Assembly: GCA_021775105.1 (NCBI GenBank) | Contig: JAJFIJ010000140.1 | Coordinates: 1 to 45,976, forward strand | Length of the DNA stretch: 45,976 bases | Reading direction: 5' to 3' | Source: Rhodospirillales bacterium | Lineage (GTDB): Bacteria > Pseudomonadota > Alphaproteobacteria > Rhodospirillales > Casp-alpha2 | In this document: positions 1-7,779 of the stretch, piece after piece | Layout of the letters: each line of letters opens with the position of its first letter | Numbering within the stretch: position 1 is the stretch's first letter | Notes under the pieces: generated by a model | Told to the model about the DNA's origin: nothing | The model's database searches: none | Seen by the model: only the letters and a program-made list of their open reading frames with translations | Program-made: the position numbers and the translations under genes

Positions 1-1359
1 TATGCGTCATTGGAACGCGCGCCCCTGATATTGATTACCGATGCGGGCGAAACAGATGACAGTCTACCACCTCACCAGATTTTTGATCAGCAAGCCCTGT
101 TCACGCCGATCACCAAAGGGACGCTCCGTTTGAGTGCTGAAAACGCAGGCATAACCTTGGACATGTTGGTTCAATCTTCCCTGGTTGACCCTTGTGGTCC
201 TGTTCATATTGATCTTACGGCGAAAGATGCGCGCACCAGAGTTTTGCCGGAATCTGGCCAGGGAAATTTGATGCCGCTGGAGGATTCACCGGAAATTGGA
301 GGATCATTAGAAAAGTCTTTAAGTGAGATCACTGAATTACTTTCTCATAGCCGTCGACCTGTCCTGATTGCCGGACTTCAGGCGCGCCGGGCCGGGGTTT
401 CTGGAAAATTACATCAACTTGTTCACCAATTGGGTTGCCCGGTTCTGACATCCTACAAGGCCAAGGGCGTAATGCCTGAAACTGATCCCCATTTTGTCGG
501 ATTGTTCACCGGTGCAAAAGCCGAAGGAGAGACTCTGTCGAAGGCGGATCTGATTCTGACTATTGGTCTTGATCCGGTCGAAATGATTCCTTCTCCCTGG
601 ACCTACGCCGCGCCGGTTGGTGTGGTAATGCATGGGCTTTCACAGGCATTTCCTTTCTCGGCTGTGGTTGGTTTAGACGGTGATCTGAAGACCAGCATTG
701 AAAGCCTTATCACGATGGCCGTCGGTTCCGATTGGGAGACTGGAGAGATCAAGGAATTGCGGTCACGCATGTTGGAAAGGTTGTCCCTGAGAGGGCAAGG
801 CCACACGGCAGATAGTATTATCGACGCGCTGGGGAAAGCCGCTCCTGCTGGAGCGCGGCTTGCCGTTGACGCCGGAGCACATATGTTTTCGGCAATGGCC
901 CGCTGGCCCGCTGCGCACCCGCACGACGTTCTGAAGTCAAACGGGTTGTCGACGATGGGTTTTGCCCTCCCAGCAACAATCGCCTCGTATCTGAACGACC
1001 CCGATCGTCCGGTGATTGCCGTTAGCGGTGACGGCGGGATGTTAATGTGTCTGGCGGAATTATCAACCGCAGCGCGTTTGAACGTCCCGGTCACTGTTGT
1101 TGTTTTGAATGATGCAGCTCTTTCGCTTATCGACATCAAACAGCAAAGCAACCAACACCCGGTTAGCGGTGTAAGGTATCCACCGATTGATTTTGCAGCG
1201 ACAGCCCGTGGGCTGGGATGTCAGGCATGGACAATTGGCGCGCATGATTCGATTGAGGAAATATTACCAACGGTCTTTTCGGCGAAAGGACCATGTGTGA
1301 TAGATGTAGCCATAAACCCTGATGGTTATCGGGATCAGATGGCGGCGCTCCGAAAATAA
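1..1359 (+). CDS. ThDP-dependent enzyme, acetolactate synthase-like (5' partial)
   Basis: This is the 3' part of a gene that starts left of the window. The frame is open back to base 1, so the TTG at position 10 is not a credible start. The visible protein holds the end of the pyrimidine-binding domain, the central TPP_enzyme_M domain and the complete C-terminal pyrophosphate-binding domain. The ThDP/Mg motif is clear: GDGG at 1027-1038 and the closing Asn-Asp at 1108-1113. The stretch with SNGLSTMGFALPA before the motif is typical of acetolactate-synthase-like proteins. It is not a biosynthetic IlvB by context, because no small subunit is present and the neighbours are CoA-ester enzymes. A role as a C-C lyase or ligase for the product of the downstream mutase pathway is possible, but the substrate cannot be read from the sequence. 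Confidence 0.85.
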   Translation, partial: YASLERAPLILITDAGETDDSLPPHQIFDQQALFTPITKGTLRLSAENAGITLDMLVQSSLVDPCGPVHIDLTAKDARTRVLPESGQGNLMPLEDSPEIGGSLEKSLSEITELLSHSRRPVLIAGLQARRAGVSGKLHQLVHQLGCPVLTSYKAKGVMPETDPHFVGLFTGAKAEGETLSKADLILTIGLDPVEMIPSPWTYAAPVGVVMHGLSQAFPFSAVVGLDGDLKTSIESLITMAVGSDWETGEIKELRSRMLERLSLRGQGHTADSIIDALGKAAPAGARLAVDAGAHMFSAMARWPAAHPHDVLKSNGLSTMGFALPATIASYLNDPDRPVIAVSGDGGMLMCLAELSTAARLNVPVTVVVLNDAALSLIDIKQQSNQHPVSGVRYPPIDFAATARGLGCQAWTIGAHDSIEEILPTVFSAKGPCVIDVAINPDGYRDQMAALRK

Positions 1360-1513
1360 TAAAAAATTCCAGGCCCAGACAACCAAAGGATATTGAACTT
1401 GCTCATTTTCTATCAAAATTTCGGAGACTATAACGCTCTCCAAAAAAGCGGCTATCTTAATTATAACAAGGTTCGTGATCCGTATTTTAATTTTTTAAAC
1501 ATATTCATCTCTG

Positions 1514-2347
1514 ATGTTCAAACCTGATTATCCCTTTAGGGGTGTGCCGGAGACGGGAGAAACCCTGGAAGTGGCCCCCGGTGTGTTTTGGTTACGCATG
1601 CCGTTACCTTACAAACTCGATCACATTAACCTCTGGTTACTGGAAGACGGTGATGGCTGGACAATCATTGATACAGGGATCGCAACTAACGAAGTAAAGG
1701 CAGCGTGGGAACAGATCGAGACGCTGCATTTTTCCAGCTCCCGACCGGTCAAACGGATAATTGTCACTCATTTTCACGCGGACCACATGGGGCTGGCGGG
1801 CTGGCTAGCGGATCGTTACGGCGTGATGATGACGGCGACCCTGTCGGAGTGGAGCTACGCGCGTATGCTGCATGCCGATACACCTGAAATACTGTTGCCG
1901 GGATTTACCAGGTTTTGCCATGCTGCCGGACTTGATCACGAAGCAATCAAGGCTGTGAGCGGTCGGGCCGGGAATTACGCTCGGGTTGTCAGCCTGGTGC
2001 CAACGAGTTTTGTGCGGGTGCTTGAAGGGGATGGAATTTCAATAAACGGCCGCAACTGGCAGGTTATTGTTGGACGCGGGCATTCGCCAGAGCATATGTG
2101 CCTCTATTGTGACGACTTGAAGGTTCTGATTTCGGGAGACCAGGTATTGCCCCGGATCAGTCCCAATGTCAGCATCTGGCCCCAAGAGCCGAAAGCTGAT
2201 CCACTGGCACAATATCTACATAGCATGGATAAATTTCGTCACCTGCCTGAGGATACTCTTGTTCTGCCTAGCCACGACTGGCCGTTTCACGGGTTGCTGG
2301 GACGTCTTGACGATCTATCGGTACATCATGAGCAGCGACTGGAATAA
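1514..2347 (+). CDS. MBL-fold metallo-hydrolase, C-terminus cut by in-frame stop
   Basis: This metallo-beta-lactamase-fold hydrolase has the metal motif HFHADH at residues 86-91. Further metal ligands are expected in GRGHSPEHM (near 193), SGDQ (near 212) and LPSHDWPF (near 253). Proteins of this group normally continue through a C-terminal winged-helix tail. Here TAA at 2345-2347 ends the frame after residue 277, while the same frame continues with a recognisable tail (2348-2539). The active-site domain is complete, so the shortened product could be active. Its place between CoA-ester genes suggests a thioesterase or lactonase role, which is inference only. ATG at 1514 is the only good start; the ribosome-binding site is weak. 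About 150 bases of AT-rich spacer separate it from the gene before. Confidence 0.85.
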   Translation: MFKPDYPFRGVPETGETLEVAPGVFWLRMPLPYKLDHINLWLLEDGDGWTIIDTGIATNEVKAAWEQIETLHFSSSRPVKRIIVTHFHADHMGLAGWLADRYGVMMTATLSEWSYARMLHADTPEILLPGFTRFCHAAGLDHEAIKAVSGRAGNYARVVSLVPTSFVRVLEGDGISINGRNWQVIVGRGHSPEHMCLYCDDLKVLISGDQVLPRISPNVSIWPQEPKADPLAQYLHSMDKFRHLPEDTLVLPSHDWPFHGLLGRLDDLSVHHEQRLE

Positions 2348-2350
2348 ACT

Positions 2351-2539
2351 TTGCTCGTCTGTGAACAGTCGGCCAGTGGTGCCGAAATCCTGTATTCACT
2401 GTTCAACCGCGAACTTGATAGTCTTCAGCTGTTTTTTGCCCTTGGCGAGTCATTGGCACATGCGCATCATCTGGAAACGCGAGGCCGTGTTATTCGAATT
2501 ACAGACGGGGACGGTGTTCATCGGTTCAAGACCGCCTAA
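2351..2539 (+). pseudogene. detached C-terminal tail of the MBL-fold hydrolase
   Basis: This is the same frame as the MBL gene after its TAA stop. The translated tail runs from TLLVCEQ to DGDGVHRFKTA and contains ELDSLQLFFALGESLAHAHHLETRGRV, written here as two overlapping parts: ELDSLQLFFALGES and GESLAHAHHLETRGRV. This is the winged-helix end normally joined to this class of hydrolase. No ribosome-binding site is seen in front of the TTG at 2351. A single base change, for example CAA to TAA, would explain the split. A real point mutation, a sequence error or stop readthrough cannot be told apart here. Confidence 0.7.
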
Positions 2540-2719
2540 GCCCGGATTTCAAAACTCCAAGATCTCATCTTTAATGCCCTTGGCTTGACGCCCGGAATCC
2601 CTCCACATTTCTCAATCATGGTTCTCCGCCGTAAGGCCAACACCACTTCATTGAAAATTGGGGCGGTACAACAATTGGTATTTCGTATGCCTGTGCCAAT
2701 GAGCAGGTGCAGTTAAATC

Positions 2720-2748
2720 TTGACAAATATATCATGTATGTGAATAAA
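2720..2748 (+). promoter_or_regulatory. candidate sigma70 promoter of the mutase cluster
   Basis: TTGACA at 2720-2725, a 17-base spacer and AATAAA at 2743-2748 form a plausible housekeeping promoter about 50 bases upstream of the crotonase start at 2798. The -35 box is a perfect consensus and the -10 box is weak. The region is AT-rich and lies in the only long intergenic gap before the five-gene run 2798-7689. Confidence 0.5.
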
Positions 2749-2760
2749 TATTCTTATACA
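2735..2760. promoter_or_regulatory. 26-bp inverted repeat, candidate operator
   Basis: Two nested pairs of arms form a symmetric site: TGTAT with ATACA outside and GAATA with TATTC inside, each pair separated by two free bases. All 20 arm positions match. The dyad covers the -10 box of the promoter above, as expected for a repressor site. The only regulator encoded in this cluster is the IclR-family protein at 7780-8514, which makes it the first candidate ligand. The pairing of protein and site is inference. Confidence 0.6.
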
Positions 2761-2797
2761 TAATTAATGTTCTAAATGGTTTCGAGGTGTTCTCAAG

Positions 2798-3619
2798 ATG
2801 CGCCCGCAGAATGGTAGCCGTTTGTATGCGGAGGAGTTTTGTCGCGCATCATCTTCTGATCGCTTACAGGTCAAGATTCTGGACGCGGTCCTTAAAGTGA
2901 CAATCGACCGCCCGGAAAAACGCAATGCCTTGGACCGTGAGACGCTTTCGGAACTGGGGTCTGTTTTTTCAGCCGCTTCGGACCGCGATGATATTTCGCT
3001 GGCAGTATTGGTGGGCGCAGAAAACAAATCCTTCGCTGCTGGAGGTGATTTAAAAGATTTAGCGGCAGTTCAAACCGTCGAACAGGCCAGAGAGATGGCC
3101 AATCTTGCCAAATCCGCATTTCAGGCCATCCGAGATTTCCCAACGCCGGTAATCGCCGCTTTGAATGGTGACGCCCTGGGTGGTGGTGCTGAATTGGCGG
3201 TTGCTTGCGATATGCGGGTAGCGGACAGTCATGCCCGAATTGGTTTTGTTCAGGGAACCCTGAAAATCACCACGGCTTGGGGCGGGGGTAACGATCTGAT
3301 CCGACTGCTCGGCCCAGTCCGCGCATTGCGATTGTTGAGCCGTTGCGAGTTGCTGGATGCGGAGACGGCACTTGAGTTTGGTCTTGTCGACAGCGTTGCA
3401 GGCGACGGACAAGATTTTGAGGAAGCCGTAAGTGATTTTATCAAGCCGATTTCCAGGCAATCTCGTCATGTGCTTGTGGCATTTAAAAAGCTTGTCCATG
3501 GTGCGAAGAATTCCGGTCGGGAAACCATAGACAGATTAGAAACGTCACTATTCGTCGACACGTGGGTGCATGACGACCATTGGGCCGCGGCAAACAAGCT
3601 GATATCAAAACGGGGATAG
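2798..3619 (+). CDS. crotonase-fold enzyme, ECHDC1-like (possible acyl-malonyl-CoA decarboxylase)
   Basis: This 273-residue protein has the enoyl-CoA hydratase/isomerase fold. Oxyanion-hole segments are FAAGGD (residues 79-84) and GGGAEL (128-133). The first hydratase glutamate is present as Glu132. By my alignment the second is replaced by Gln152 in FVQGTLKITTAWGGG. The TAWGGG stretch resembles ethylmalonyl-CoA decarboxylase ECHDC1 (PSWGG) more than classical hydratases (PGAGG). Loss of the second glutamate argues against a standard hydratase. Standing directly before a B12 mutase, decarboxylation of a branched malonyl-CoA product is the most attractive role, though still inferred. The likely ribosome site is GAGGTG about nine bases before ATG. 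It is the first gene of a tight operon, with four bases to the mutase. Confidence 0.8.
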   Translation: MRPQNGSRLYAEEFCRASSSDRLQVKILDAVLKVTIDRPEKRNALDRETLSELGSVFSAASDRDDISLAVLVGAENKSFAAGGDLKDLAAVQTVEQAREMANLAKSAFQAIRDFPTPVIAALNGDALGGGAELAVACDMRVADSHARIGFVQGTLKITTAWGGGNDLIRLLGPVRALRLLSRCELLDAETALEFGLVDSVAGDGQDFEEAVSDFIKPISRQSRHVLVAFKKLVHGAKNSGRETIDRLETSLFVDTWVHDDHWAAANKLISKRG

Positions 3620-3623
3620 GTGA

Positions 3624-5234
3624 ATGACAGAGGGACGTGCCGAAATTAAGCCGAAAGTGGGGACTGCCACTCCATCTGGTATTGAGGTTCCGACGGTCGT
3701 CTCACCAGATATGGCACCAGACCGGACCAATGAGGAGCCGGGTAAGTTTCCGTTCACCCGCGGTATTTTCCCCAATGGATACCGTGGGCGACTGTGGACC
3801 ATTCGCCAATATTCCGGTTTCGGTACGGCCGAAGAAACAAATGAGAGGTACCGTTTTCTCTTAGATAGTGGTCAAACCGGATTATCGGTCGCGCTTGACC
3901 TACCCTCCCAATGCGGTTACGACCCCATCGATCCCATGGCCCGCCCGGAGATCGGGAAGGTTGGCGTATCCTTATCTAACCTGAGCGAAGCCGAAATTCT
4001 GTTTGATGGGATTGATCTTGAGTCCATCTCAACGTCGTTCACAATCAACGGAACCGCCTCAATCATCTACGCTATGTATCTTGCCGTCGCGGATAAGCAA
4101 GGCGTGCCTCGGGAAAAACTGACGGGAACAATTCAAAACGATATTTTGAAAGAGTATGTGGCGCGGGGGACCTGGATTTTTCCGGTCAAACAATCCATGC
4201 GCCTTATCGCTGACACCATTCAGTTTTCGGTCGATCAAACGCCCCGCTTCAATCCGATCTCCATCGCGGGGGCGCATGTCCGCGATGCAGGGGCGACGGC
4301 TGTTGAAGAAATGGCCTACACCCTAGCGAACGGTCTGGCGTATATGGACGAACTGAAGGCCCGGGGAGGGAACATCGCGCGTTTGGCGCAAAGCCTGAGT
4401 TTTTTCTTTTACGTGCACATGGATGTCTTTGAAGAGGCCAGCAAGTTCCGTGCGGCGCGAAGACTTTGGGCTAGATTGTTGCGTGAGCGCTACGGCATTG
4501 AAGATGAGAAGGCTCAACGTTTCCGATTTGGGGTTGTCTGCGGAGGATCGTCCCTGACACCCGGTCAACCCTATAACAATATAATTCGCGTTGGGCTTGA
4601 AAATTTCGCCGCCGTGTTGGGCGGTGCTCAGTCGATTTTCACCTGTGCATATGACGAGGCCTTTCAGATCCCGACGGAGTTTAGCGCCGAGATCGCTCTT
4701 AGAACGCAACAAATCGTCGCCTATGAAAGCGGCGCAGCCCGTACTGTGGATCCTCTGGGGGGCAGTTATTACGTCGAATGGCTGACCGATCAGATGGAGG
4801 CGGAAATCCTCAAGGTGATGGGGGAAATTGACGCCTATGGGGGCGTCATCAAAGCGATTGAGGATGGCTATTTACAATCGCGTGTGGCTGAACGGGCGCG
4901 TGAGCGTAAGCAAATGACTGATGACGGTGAGCGTGTTGTTGTCGGTGAAAACTTTTTCACCCGCCAGGATCAGACCAATAATTACGGTGAGGTATTCAAG
5001 CTGGACCCGGACGGTGCAAATAACATCACCAGGAAGTATGAAGAATTGCTTGACCGTCGAAACGACACTGAAGCCAGGCGCACGCTGGACCGTCTGGAGG
5101 CCGCAACCGGGAACGATAATGAAAATATCATGCCCTATCTCGTTGACTGCTGTCACGCCTATGCGACTGTCGGTGAAATGGTTTCCCGAATGAAACATCA
5201 GTGGGGCGAATTTAATGAGCCGATCCGGATTTAG
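3624..5234 (+). CDS. methylmalonyl-CoA mutase family, large (substrate-binding) subunit
   Basis: The TIM-barrel subunit of an adenosylcobalamin acyl-CoA mutase, 536 residues, is split from its B12 domain as in isobutyryl-CoA and 2-hydroxyisobutyryl-CoA mutases. Family motifs are FPFTRGIFP (42-50), WTIRQYSGFG (58-67) and GTIQNDILKEY (168-178). Residues matching the methylmalonyl-CoA mutase substrate pair are kept: Tyr63 (Tyr89 in P. shermanii numbering) and Arg181 (Arg207). Three normally constant motifs differ: SGYH is AGAH (215-218), HTQT is GVVC (303-306) and LHTN is IFTC (338-341). The general architecture is therefore ICM-like, the carboxylate-binding pair is MCM-like and the rest of the pocket is unusual. 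It overlaps no neighbour and is followed after 21 bases by the B12 subunit. Its true substrate is unknown. Confidence 0.92.
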   Translation: MTEGRAEIKPKVGTATPSGIEVPTVVSPDMAPDRTNEEPGKFPFTRGIFPNGYRGRLWTIRQYSGFGTAEETNERYRFLLDSGQTGLSVALDLPSQCGYDPIDPMARPEIGKVGVSLSNLSEAEILFDGIDLESISTSFTINGTASIIYAMYLAVADKQGVPREKLTGTIQNDILKEYVARGTWIFPVKQSMRLIADTIQFSVDQTPRFNPISIAGAHVRDAGATAVEEMAYTLANGLAYMDELKARGGNIARLAQSLSFFFYVHMDVFEEASKFRAARRLWARLLRERYGIEDEKAQRFRFGVVCGGSSLTPGQPYNNIIRVGLENFAAVLGGAQSIFTCAYDEAFQIPTEFSAEIALRTQQIVAYESGAARTVDPLGGSYYVEWLTDQMEAEILKVMGEIDAYGGVIKAIEDGYLQSRVAERARERKQMTDDGERVVVGENFFTRQDQTNNYGEVFKLDPDGANNITRKYEELLDRRNDTEARRTLDRLEAATGNDNENIMPYLVDCCHAYATVGEMVSRMKHQWGEFNEPIRI

Positions 5235-5255
5235 ACTCAAAAAAGAGAGTATCTA

Positions 5256-5663
5256 GTGATGAAACTTAAAGGAAAACGCATCCTGATCGCTAAGCCGGGT
5301 CTGGACGGTCATGACGTAGGGGCCAAGGTGATTGCCCTGGCGCTTCGTGACGCCGGGGCCGATGTGATCTATACCGGTTTGCGGAAAAGCCCGGAATACA
5401 TTACCAGGGTCGCCATAGAGGAGGATGTGCATTGTGTCGGCTTGAGCGTCCTTTCAGGCAGCCATAAAGAGTTGCTGAAAGAGGTTTTAAATGAACTGAA
5501 CAACGCCGACGCCAGCGGCATTGATGTGTTCATCGGCGGAACGATCCCACCAACCGACCACGATGAATTGTTGAAACTTGGTGTTCAGGGCGTTTTCACC
5601 TCTGACATGCGGGTCGAAGATGTTGTTGATAAAATTGCCGATGTTCTGGGGGGGCAGGGATGA
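5256..5663 (+). CDS. acyl-CoA mutase, small cobalamin-binding subunit
   Basis: This 135-residue Rossmann-like B12-binding domain is the partner of the large subunit just upstream. The base-off/His-on motif D-x-H-x-x-G is seen as DGHDVG (residues 17-22). It is followed by GLSVLSG and the GG segment FIGGTIPP that lines the nucleotide loop. The length fits free-standing small subunits such as HcmB. Two adjacent ATG codons (5256 and 5259) could start the protein. The stop overlaps the next start in an ATGA tetranucleotide (5660-5663), which implies translational coupling with the CoA-transferase. Confidence 0.93.
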   Translation: MMKLKGKRILIAKPGLDGHDVGAKVIALALRDAGADVIYTGLRKSPEYITRVAIEEDVHCVGLSVLSGSHKELLKEVLNELNNADASGIDVFIGGTIPPTDHDELLKLGVQGVFTSDMRVEDVVDKIADVLGGQG

Positions 5664-6790
5664 CACGGGGGCCACTGTCGTCAATCAGAATCCTCGAAAT
5701 CGGCCATATGCTTGCAGGCCCATACTGCGGAATGTTGCTTGCTGACCTCGGGGCTGAAGTGATCAAGATAGAAACCCCGGATGGTGGTGATATCGGGCGC
5801 ACCATCAGCCCGCACTGGATTGGTTCCATTAATGCCTACTTCGCCAGTCTAAATCGCAGCAAAAAAAGTGTAACGATTGATTTGGCAAGTGAGGCCGGAC
5901 AACAGGCCTTGGCAAAATTGTGTCAGGAGGCCGATGCTCTGATCACCAATTTGCGGCCTTCGGCCATTCGCAAACTCGGCCTCACTTACGAGGCGCTCAA
6001 GGTTTGCAATCCCAAACTGGTGTGTGTCGCCTTGACCGGCTACGGGCTGGATGGCCCAAATTCGGACCGACCCGCATACGATTATGTCGTACAGGCCTTG
6101 GCTGGCATAGCGGCGATGACGGGGGACCCTCAGGGGCCTCCGACAAAAACCGGCTATTCCGCTGTTGATAATTCAACCGGTATCATGGCAGCGTTGGGGT
6201 TGCTTGCGCAGATCATTGGCGGCAAGGGCGGACAAGTTGACGTATCGCTTTATGATACCATGATTTCGCAGTTGAATTATTTGGCCAGTGGTTATTTGAA
6301 CGCAGATGAACGGCTTGAGCGCCAGCCCAATGGCGCCCATCCCTACATTGTTCCGGCGCAGATTTTTCCAACACAGGACGGCCATATGGCCCTGTTCATC
6401 ACTCACAACAGGTTCTGGAATATTTTTTCCGAGGAAGTCAAACGGCCTGAATGGATAAAGGACCGGAAGTTTGCGACCATGGAAGGCCGCTTGAACAACA
6501 GGGCGGCAGTCGTCGCGGCCATTGAAACATTGTTGATGACACAAACTGCGGCGCATTGGGTCAGCCGGTTGGGACCCTTGGGTCTGGTCGTCGCGGAGGT
6601 TCAGGACATGGCTTCGGCTCTCGATAGTGAACTGACGCGTGAACGCGGTATGGTTCAGGCCATCAAGACCATAGATGGAGATATCAGGGTCGTCGGGAAC
6701 CCTATAAAAAGCGACGGCTTGATCTGGGAGCCGACGCCACCGCCAATGTTGGGGGAACATTCGGGCATGAAATTCAGCAACAGGTATTAA
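5660..6790 (+). CDS. CaiB/BaiF family (class III) CoA-transferase
   Basis: This 376-residue family III CoA-transferase has the N-terminal Rossmann signature RILEIGHMLAGPYCGMLLADLG, written here as RILEIGHMLAGP and CGMLLADLGAEVIKIE. The expected catalytic aspartate is Asp141 in PAYDYVVQ. The middle segment GYSAVDNSTGIMAALG is typical of the family. Such enzymes move CoA between carboxylic acids through an acyl-aspartyl intermediate, often using succinyl-CoA. Here the enzyme would activate the acid that enters the mutase pathway, or recycle CoA from its product; the substrate is not deducible. It overlaps the small mutase subunit by four bases and is two bases from the GTPase. Confidence 0.9.
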   Translation: MTRGPLSSIRILEIGHMLAGPYCGMLLADLGAEVIKIETPDGGDIGRTISPHWIGSINAYFASLNRSKKSVTIDLASEAGQQALAKLCQEADALITNLRPSAIRKLGLTYEALKVCNPKLVCVALTGYGLDGPNSDRPAYDYVVQALAGIAAMTGDPQGPPTKTGYSAVDNSTGIMAALGLLAQIIGGKGGQVDVSLYDTMISQLNYLASGYLNADERLERQPNGAHPYIVPAQIFPTQDGHMALFITHNRFWNIFSEEVKRPEWIKDRKFATMEGRLNNRAAVVAAIETLLMTQTAAHWVSRLGPLGLVVAEVQDMASALDSELTRERGMVQAIKTIDGDIRVVGNPIKSDGLIWEPTPPPMLGEHSGMKFSNRY

Positions 6791-6792
6791 GA

Positions 6793-7689
6793 ATGGCGAT
6801 TTCACTTGCTGAGAGACGGCAACTTTCGCGTGCCTTAAGCCGGGTGATTGATGCCTCGGTCGAAAGCTCCCTTGGTGGTCTGGTCGAAAGCTCAGCGAGG
6901 GATGCCCGGCGCGTGGGTGTCACCGGATCTCCGGGGGCTGGAAAAAGCACGTTGATCAGTCGATACGCAAAACTACGTCTGGACCAGGGGATACAAACCG
7001 GTATCCTCGCGATTGATCCGACGAGCCCGATATCCGGCGGGTCATTGTTGGGGGATCGCATTCGCATGGACACGGTAGCGGATGACCCGCGCCTTTTCAT
7101 TCGCTCAATCCCCAGCCGTTCGGCCAATGACGGGCTGTGCGACAACGTGTCGGACCTGATGTCGATTATGAATGGCTTTTCCTTCAACGAGATCATTCTC
7201 GAAACCGTAGGCGTTGGTCAGGCGGAGTATGCGGTACGCGAGCAGGTCGATACGTTGGTTCTTGTTTTGATCCCCGGCTCTGGCGATGCTATTCAGGCGA
7301 TGAAAGCGGGTATCTTGGAGCGCGCGGATATCTATGTGATGAATAAGGCGGATCTCCCCGGCGCGGAAAAAAGCCGAGCCGAGATTATGTCGGTTCTTGG
7401 CTACAGGCAGCCAGATGCAAATGGCTGGTCTCCAAAGTTAATCATGGCCTCCGCTGAGGACGGCCTGGGAGTTGACGAACTGGCGATGGCCATTGACGAA
7501 CATCAGGCGGTATTGGCGGCTAAGGTTGATACCGATCAGGTCCGTCGTGATCGCCGCGCCTACCATCTGCGCAGTCTGCTCGCCCGAAGGGTAGACGAAA
7601 TAATACAGACAATGGACGCCTCAAGTCTGGATGGTCCAATGAATGAAGTGTTCGTAAGAATTGCAAACGCAATCATCCCAAAAAAATAA
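6793..7689 (+). CDS. MeaB/ArgK-type G3E GTPase, mutase chaperone
   Basis: This 298-residue P-loop GTPase protects and reloads adenosylcobalamin mutases. Walker A is GSPGAGKST (residues 45-53), AIDPTSPISGGSLLGDR carries the switch region, ETVGVGQAE is the Walker B segment and NKAD the guanine-specificity motif. The segment IRSIPSRSANDG differs from the RPSPTSG of classical MeaB, in line with a mutase-specific paralogue such as MeaH of hydroxyisobutyryl-CoA mutase operons. It is the last gene of the operon that starts at 2798. About 90 AT-rich bases separate it from the regulator; I see no convincing terminator there. Confidence 0.9.
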   Translation: MAISLAERRQLSRALSRVIDASVESSLGGLVESSARDARRVGVTGSPGAGKSTLISRYAKLRLDQGIQTGILAIDPTSPISGGSLLGDRIRMDTVADDPRLFIRSIPSRSANDGLCDNVSDLMSIMNGFSFNEIILETVGVGQAEYAVREQVDTLVLVLIPGSGDAIQAMKAGILERADIYVMNKADLPGAEKSRAEIMSVLGYRQPDANGWSPKLIMASAEDGLGVDELAMAIDEHQAVLAAKVDTDQVRRDRRAYHLRSLLARRVDEIIQTMDASSLDGPMNEVFVRIANAIIPKK

Positions 7690-7779
7690 AATCCGGTTCT
7701 TTAACTAAGATAATTTGGCCAATTTGACAGAGAAGAGATCGCCGTTCACTGTCATCAATTCCATAGGAAGAGAAAAAAG

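Noticed and set aside
10-1359. TTG at position 10 as the start of the ThDP enzyme
   Set aside because: The same frame is open to base 1 and the protein lacks most of its first domain, so the gene begins outside the window.
3059-3499. Long - strand frames across the crotonase and mutase genes
   Set aside because: Antisense shadows without start signals or family features.
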